DNA from: Pyrocephalus nanus
Lineage: Eukaryota; Chordata; Aves; Passeriformes; Tyrannidae
Reading direction: 5' to 3'
Length of the DNA: 64,000 nt
NCBI GenBank assembly: GCA_038380795.1
Contig: CM076268.1
Coordinates: 17,178,001-17,242,000, forward strand
The notes under the pieces are model-generated. The model saw only the letters and a list, made by a program, of their open reading frames with translations, was not told the origin of the DNA and did not search any database. A program made the translations under genes and the position numbers. Positions 58,201 to 64,000 of this stretch are shown in pieces (the stretch's first letter is position 1; each line of letters begins with the position of its first letter).

Positions 58201-61190
58201 AAATCATGGCCTGAGAGGACCCAGCATGACAGACAGCTTAACCTGGTAGCCTGGGAGGAGGGAAGTTATGAAAGCAATGGATTACAGGCATCTCAGGATT
58301 ACTTCTTCCTTGGGTTTCAGTAGCATGGAAGAATGCAGTCGAACTGACTGCAGCAAAGCCTTGGCTGACAGCCAGCTAGCTGTTGGGTCTGTTTTGTACA
58401 CAGGGAATTTACTAACCATTTAACAAACCAAAATTTCTACCTTTTTTTCTTATTGTTTTCTACCCCCGTATTCAATATACCAAAAAAAGAGCTTGGGGTC
58501 AACCAGAAATATGAAATGGGGGATTTGAAAGAAATGCATGGATTTCAGTTCTAGTGCAAACCTTAGCTCTTTGGAACTTTGTTCTCTCCCCATCCCCTCC
58601 CACCTTTGTTTTTGGAATTGCACACCATAAAAACACACAGGCTGTTCTGAAAAAGGAATCTAAGAGCTTGACAACTTAAGAAAGCATGCAGTGGTGAAAG
58701 GCTGGAAGTATCTGGAGCTAGAATAATTGTGTCCTTGTGTTAGTAGGCAAAGATTCAGTCACAGCTTCAGATATCCCGGCATCAAACTCATTTAAAATGG
58801 CTCAGTCTGTACAACTCTAGAAGAATTTCAACTGAATTAATTACCTTGTTTTCACTTTGAGAGCTTACCTTTCCTTTGCAGATCTGCATCAGGCTGATCG
58901 CGTTGGAAATTGTGTATCTTCTCATCGTGGAGTCTTTGATGGCAGGTGTGTAAAGAAGTTCAAAGTAAATGCCTCGATCTATTGCCTTCACATGAAAGAG
59001 AGTAATCAAAAATCAAAAGGAGAGAAGCCAAACAGTCTAACAAGTGCTGTCTATTACTGATGTCACTTATTCTCAGTTTAACTGTTTTATATATGAAGAA
59101 ATAAAGGCGAAATTTTTCCAGCAAGAGCCCAGCATAGCATGAAAGGATCATAGGGGAAAGCTGCACTGTACACCCAGATATGTGTACTTGAATCTTGGGA
59201 TGACAGATAAATGAGGTTTAACAAACAAAGAATTACCAGCCACTTAGTTGTTGTAATTGGCTTTCCACTATCACAGAGACGAGGAAACAGGAAAACACTG
59301 CTGCTCAGAAATAAGTCTTGAAACTTTGAGGACTCTACTCCTCTAGTCCCACACCCTGCTGTAAGAAAGATCATCACTTCCCACAGTACTCATGTCTTGC
59401 AGATGAAGAATTTGTCCTTGCATAAAAGCAGCAATCAAGATCCTTCTTCTCCTGTCTCACAGCATACTCTGGTATTTGTGACAATATTAAATAACACTGA
59501 GTCATAGAAGAGGTTCCAAATAGTAATACTGATTATATTTTCAGCTGCTTTCAAACCTTTGCTATCTGTCAAAGTACCTCACCAAAAGCCTAGTATTCTT
59601 GTTTTTGCAAACAGAGAAAGATTAAGCTACTTGCTATAGGGCACAGTGCACCAGCAATAAAGACACAATTTAAAGCTGGGAGTTCTTTGGTCCATGGCCT
59701 ATACTACATTTGCCTGAAGTGATACTCTGTGCTTTATACTTGTATTATTAAAATATGCTGCAATGCTAATACTGTAAGAGAGTTCAGTAACTGAATACAG
59801 ATGGAATTAATCCAGCTCCCATCCATGCATGACCTCTGCGTGCAGGCACAACAGAAGCTGTGTATGCATCAAATGGTTTACACAGAACTGGTCTGACATC
59901 TGCAAACAAGAGAAGCCTGAAACTTTATCAAAACCAAAACAGGTGATGGCAAGGCACCAATTTCCAGTCAAGCAGATTTTTAACCTCATCCCCATCACTT
60001 CAGCCGCCTGCCAATCTGTCTGTCTGGCAACACAACAACCAAAACTGACTGCCCCAGGATGCACAAAACCAGTCCAACAGACAGACTGCCTTGAAGCTGG
60101 GAGTGTGAAAGACGAGAAGCAGTTTCTAAGGAAAATGTCTCCCAACACAGGGCTCCAAGAGCCACACAGCTCTTTACCTGGGTTATCTTCTAGAGTTTTA
60201 GGCAGCTAGGGTACTCTCAAACAACATTTCATACAACATTGTTATTTCAGATGGAATGTTGAAGTTCTCAGTTTACAACAAAATCTGATGTAATATTTTT
60301 ATTCTGTTTCAGAATTAATTCTAGCTAATTTTTAATTTTTATTCTAGGTTAAACTTTCTGAGAAAATGAAGTAAGATTACTAGCCAATTCCAAATTTAAA
60401 TTTTTAAGGACTGTATCAGCCAAAAATGCCCATATGGAACAAACCCGGACATATATTCAGAGGAGAAAACTAGTTCACCAAAGAGCATGTTCAGATTAAA
60501 CTTTCTGGCAAGCCAACAAAGTAGGCAGAACTGAATTAAAAAAATACTGGATCCATGCTGATAGCCATCTTGTGTCCCACAGCAGATATTTAAAAATTTC
60601 ACATTTCGCTCAATTTCCAGACATTACTTTGTCTAAGTGTGTATTCAATGAAGTTGTCTTCCAAGGAACCAGCACAACATCTTTCTCCTAAATTAACACT
60701 GTCATTCACGTTTCTTATCTTTTAAATCATGAGGCTGTTTACCTATTCTGACACAGCTGTACCACTTCTGGTTTGGGAAGCAGCTTAGTCAGCAATCACA
60801 CCACATCTCATTGCTTGGCAGAATAGTAGCCTTAAGGCTCTGTTTCCATTCCTTGGGAACACCACTTCTGCCTTCTTAAGTGGGGGACAGGAGGAGAAAA
60901 AGAAAGAACATACATCACTGTGCTGCAGTGGAGGCCCTGAAGAGAGGGACATCTGGAACAACACTCTAAATTATGCAAGAAAATAAAAGAACCACTTGGA
61001 TGGGAATGGTGGGACGAAAGGGGCAGAGAATTCAACTCAAATTCTGTATTTAATGTCAGTTCAGTCTAACAGCAAGAAAACAATTTAGATGTAAACTTAC
61101 CATATTCACAGGGGGCCTTCGGAAGTAGAATGGCAGCTTTTCTGTTACATTTATGCATACCAGATCCACATCTAGAGTTGTGCAAGCAAT
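52172..61190 (-). CDS. RPP30: RPP30, RNase P/MRP protein subunit p30 (3' six coding exons; 5' part outside window)
   Basis: Exons in transcript order: 61101-61190, 58869-58985, 55431-55460, 54955-54992, 53749-53828, 52172-52281. They total 465 nt: 154 residues and TGA. This matches residues 115-268 of the 268-residue human protein (recalled) with no net length change. Diagnostic runs are LDVDLVCINVTEKLPFYFRR, TPAIKDSTMRRYTIS, SLMQICKGK, ELRGPYDVANL and AAVSTNCRA. RPP30 has a TIM-barrel-like fold and is a nucleolar subunit of RNase P (tRNA 5'-leader removal) and RNase MRP (rRNA processing). All introns are GT-AG. Exons for the first ~114 residues were not found at 61191-64000 and should lie further right. 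The gene converges on ANKRD1, as in human. No disabling change was seen. Confidence 0.95.
52282..53748 (-). other. RPP30: RPP30 last intron (1467 nt)
   Basis: GT-AG intron between the 80-nt exon and the last exon. It is AT-rich, with no repeat or RNA gene recognised. Confidence 0.85.
53749..53828 (-). CDS. RPP30: RPP30 80-nt exon (residues ~206-233)
   Basis: Completes the split Leu codon, then encodes GLLFGLSESEAKAAVSTNCR and ATMLHG, and ends after the first base of the next Glu codon. The donor is GTGAGC. Confidence 0.94.
53829..54954 (-). other. RPP30: RPP30 intron (1126 nt)
   Basis: Begins with the weak GTATCC donor. It holds only short chance open frames. Confidence 0.85.
54955..54992 (-). 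CDS. RPP30: RPP30 38-nt exon (residues ~194-206)
   Basis: Encodes PLELRGPYDVAN plus the first two bases of a Leu codon. The donor is GTATCC, a non-optimal but GT start; the acceptor is GTTTTAG. Confidence 0.92.
54993..55430 (-). other. RPP30: RPP30 intron (438 nt)
   Basis: The shortest RPP30 intron in the window, between two very short exons. It contains an A-rich, C-interrupted tract at about 55204-55250. Confidence 0.85.
55431..55460 (-). CDS. RPP30: RPP30 30-nt microexon (residues ~184-193)
   Basis: Ten codons, NIVISSAAER, phase 0 on both sides, between a TTTTCCAG acceptor and a GTAAGT donor. It matches NVIISSAAER in human (recalled). It is too short for most gene finders. Confidence 0.92.
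55461..58868 (-). other. RPP30: RPP30 intron (3408 nt)
   Basis: The longest complete RPP30 intron seen. Several + strand frames without ATG-supported genes lie in it (55840-56325, 56960-57334, 57397-57708), with no recognisable domain. The 57100-57220 part is purine- and Lys-codon-rich. No repeat was identified. Confidence 0.8.
58869..58985 (-). CDS. RPP30: RPP30 exon (residues ~145-183)
   Basis: 39 codons, phase 0, starting AIDRGIYFELLYTPAIKDST and ending MQICKGK. This is the most strongly conserved block of the protein. It is flanked by an ATGTGAAG acceptor and a GTAAGC donor. Confidence 0.96.
58986..61100 (-). other. RPP30: RPP30 intron (2115 nt)
   Basis: GT-AG intron upstream of the most conserved exon. 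No transposon, RNA gene or extra exon was recognised. Confidence 0.8.
61101..61190 (-). CDS. RPP30: RPP30 exon (residues ~115-144)
   Basis: 30 codons, phase 0, starting IACTTLDVDLVCINVTEKLP and ending FRRPPVNM. The acceptor ATTTGCTGTAG-type tract and the donor GTAAGT are intact. This is the most upstream RPP30 exon recognised. Confidence 0.95.
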
Positions 61191-64000
61191 CTACAGCAAA
61201 GAGATAGGGACAGGTTATTAGATACGCCAAAGAAAATGCATAACCAACTTTAGGTGCATTAACATTCTCCTTCATTTCTTAATGCAACAAGCATCTCTCC
61301 AGGGTCAGTTCAGTTTTAAAATTAAGAGGTACTATGCCATTCAGGTATGCCAGTAGAACAGCAGGGCTACAGATGCACAGCCTGAGCATCTGAGGCTTAA
61401 ACCCCAAGTCTTCCCTCACTCAGAGAGCTACTTTTCCTCTAAAATAATGACCAACCCCAAAGCAATACTTACTTCTTTGTTTTTATCTGACAGAGGACAT
61501 GCAGAAGCAATGCTGACTTTTGACAAAAGAATTCACAGGTTCAACCTGTGACAGGGACAACCCCAGTTTATAAGAGGGAACAACCCAGGAACTGCCCCCT
61601 ATCCCATCATGCTCTACTTCCAGTGCAGCACCTGTTTGTTTTCAGGATTAATTATTTTTACCAAAAGCAACAAAGACTGAAAGAAAAACAGAATTTTAGA
61701 CAGTGACTGGCGGTGTCACATGCCCAGTGCTGGAGACCGATCCACAGAGCCTCTCTTTCCTGACTGGGTGGAGAATGTGAAGCTTTTCCTGAGAGCCACA
61801 CCTTTGGTGGGGTCTGAAGATGGCACTGAAGGCTACAGTTTAAAAGTTGAGCTTTGAATTCATACCACAATTTACAGGTTGTATTAAGAGATGGAGGTAA
61901 TGAACAAAGGGTGGAGACTCAACACACTAAGATACAGGGAAAATTACTGCACGTAAAAGGGTGCCCTTGATTTACATCAACCTCACGCACACAAGGTATG
62001 TAGGAATTATATGTGCCTACCCGATAAAGACGAGTACATGGGGCCAGACTAATATCTGCAAGCAGCGTTGTAACAAAGAAAATAAAATAGGCTGAAGAAA
62101 TCGAAAAGGAATTTTCCGTGTGTAGAGGAACTCTCTGCTTTCAGAAACCTGCCAGCAACTGCTCCAAATACACCTGGGCCAGGCGCCAACCATTCATCCC
62201 TCCTCCCACCGGCATGAAAGCAGTGGGGGTTGTGGGCAGTCCCGGGGGTGGATGCTCTGATGCAAGGCAGCCTATTGCTTTGCAAACTACTCTTCCATCA
62301 GTTTGTTCGCACAGAATTTGGATGGAGATGAGAGCAGAGGCCCAGCTTTAGGAATGTTTCTTAGCTGTTGATAGCACTCCCTCCTAGACAAGACAGCCAC
62401 AGCACATATGCAGTCAAACCACAAGGTTTTTGAAGTTAAAATATATCTACCAGGCCATTCAGAATAAACTTTATCTTCATGCCCTACCTTTATCAACTTT
62501 ATTAGGCAGGATGCTGTTGGAATCTGCTGTATAGAATTAAACTTACATGTGGAAGTTCAGCCCTACTACAGCCAGTTTTCCTCCTTTTCTTACATGAAAT
62601 ACAAACTACCAGACAGAGGTGATTTACAAGAACATGCACAGAACAAATAGCTGTGAATCAAGTTCTTGAAAGGATGTCAGTGAGGCCATAGAAAATACAG
62701 GAAGAGATAATGGTAAAAATGAAGGAAAGCAAGAATAGACATCAGAAGCATTCAAGCTTCCCTATGTCATGACAAATCAAGCCTTCCTAATCAGTTCCAG
62801 AAACACTAGAAAAGTCTTTTCCAGTTTGCAAATTAGGTACAGTTAAAGAAAGAGTGACTCAAATGCCAGGATATCTACAAGATTCCAGTGACCAGAACAT
62901 TTCAGAAAGTACCACCAAGCAAAAACAAAATTAAGAGTCATACTTCCCCCAGAGGAATTCCTGCACTGCATGGAAAACTGAAGAGGAGATTATTCCAGAC
63001 ACTCTTATGTTCAGCCAAGCTCTGGCTCACAAGTCACACATGCAGGCAACTTAAGGTGACCCTGCCTGCTGAAAAGATCTGAAGTGCAACAACTTCATAC
63101 AGAAAATGATATCCAGTGGTTGCACAGCCCAACACCTGCCTGGCCGCACTGTGGACAAGAGCCCCACCTGCTGGGAAACTCTAGCCATAAATAAATAAAT
63201 TTGCCACTGTTTGGATGCTCTGAAGCAAGCTTTGGCAAGTATTTTAGGAATAAACATTGAAATTTGGCTTTGCACCACATACTGAAACTTACATGAGCAA
63301 GGTTTTTTTAGATAGTGGTGATTTGCTAATTGCTTACAAACAGCAGACAGAGGTAAGTAATACAATTAACATTTAGAAATCTTAAAAAGCGAAAGTTTTG
63401 AAAAGCAACAGGCACAGACCTTGTTACTGGCACAGAGTGGGCATTCCTATTGCAGCCCAAAACAATCCTGTTGGGAGACTTAAAGAAGAAGCCTGTTCTA
63501 CAACTGGCAAACACAGCTTCCTCATACCCTTGAGGTAATGCTGTTACCAAAAGCCAATTTTAAAATATGAAGTTGATTTGTGACCCAAAGATGGCTTTCT
63601 TCCTAACACAGAAACATCTATGAGTCATAAGAGCTAAATGTAGGTGCCGAAACCCCACGTGCAATGTCACTTGTGTCAGACTCCCCTCTGATACCTCTAG
63701 AAAATTGACACAGCTCTCCACAGAGAGCTTAGAAAATCTAAAATCTTAAAACAAAAGACAAACATTCAAACCTGTCCTGCACGTGAACATATAAGGATGA
63801 AGTCTCTCACCTCAGGTGGTTTTCAAGAAACATGCTTGGGTTCCATCCCCAGCTCTAAGTGCTGCCAGCAGGGAAGCAATAAAGATGGTCTCACTGACAA
63901 TCCTGCTTCTGTCCTAACACACTGTACATCACTTGCCAGAGTGTCACCTCAACCAGTCTCTATCTGCACTGGCCTGCCCAGAGCACAGCCATCCACTCTG
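61191..64000 (-). other. RPP30: RPP30 intron, open at the window edge
   Basis: At least 2810 nt. A codon-pattern search by eye for the exon expected to end in KTEKLFH found nothing, so the window ends inside this intron. It holds only short chance frames. Confidence 0.65.

Noticed and set aside
61471..61520. Possible upstream RPP30 exon ending at a GTAAGT-like donor on the - strand near 61470
   Set aside because: The translation ahead of the donor does not resemble the RPP30 residues expected before IACTTLD.

Overview
This is a vertebrate, most likely bird, chromosome segment. Every intron that could be resolved is bounded by GT and AG, the genes are split into many small exons, and the only recognisable transposons are decayed CR1 LINEs, the dominant element of avian and reptile genomes. 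No Alu, B1 or L1 sequence was seen. The species was not identified, and a crocodilian or turtle cannot be excluded from sequence alone.

Two protein-coding genes are present, in tail-to-tail orientation. ANKRD1 (cardiac ankyrin repeat protein, CARP) is complete on the + strand: nine coding exons at 41381-48957 encode a predicted 320-residue protein. It has a TATA-type promoter near 41275 and an AU-rich 3' UTR ending near 49.8 kb. RPP30 (protein subunit p30 of RNase P and RNase MRP) is on the - strand and enters from the right edge. Its last six coding exons, between 61190 and 52172, encode the final 154 residues. The exons for the first ~114 residues were not found and presumably lie beyond base 64000. 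Convergent RPP30-ANKRD1 order matches the human locus (recalled), which supports both calls.

Region by region: 1-41.2 kb is a gene-poor intergenic desert upstream of ANKRD1 with homopolymer tracts, simple repeats and one damaged CR1 copy near 36.0-36.7 kb. 41.2-49.8 kb is ANKRD1. 49.8-52.2 kb is the shared 3' intergenic or 3'-UTR space, with a second CR1 fragment at 50.26-50.79 kb. 52.2-64 kb is RPP30, mostly intron.

The two genes have no known joint pathway. ANKRD1 is a stress-responsive sarcomeric and nuclear protein of striated muscle, whereas RPP30 is a housekeeping tRNA-processing factor. The most useful leads are a tight cluster of muscle-type transcription-factor motifs at 28.27-28.31 kb, the proximal ANKRD1 promoter motifs, a 90-nt stop-free in-frame ANKRD1 intron, an AU-rich element, and a near-perfect hairpin at 38.12-38.17 kb. 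No clearly novel system was found. Exon calls rest on reading frames, splice sites and remembered orthologue sequence; no alignment was run.
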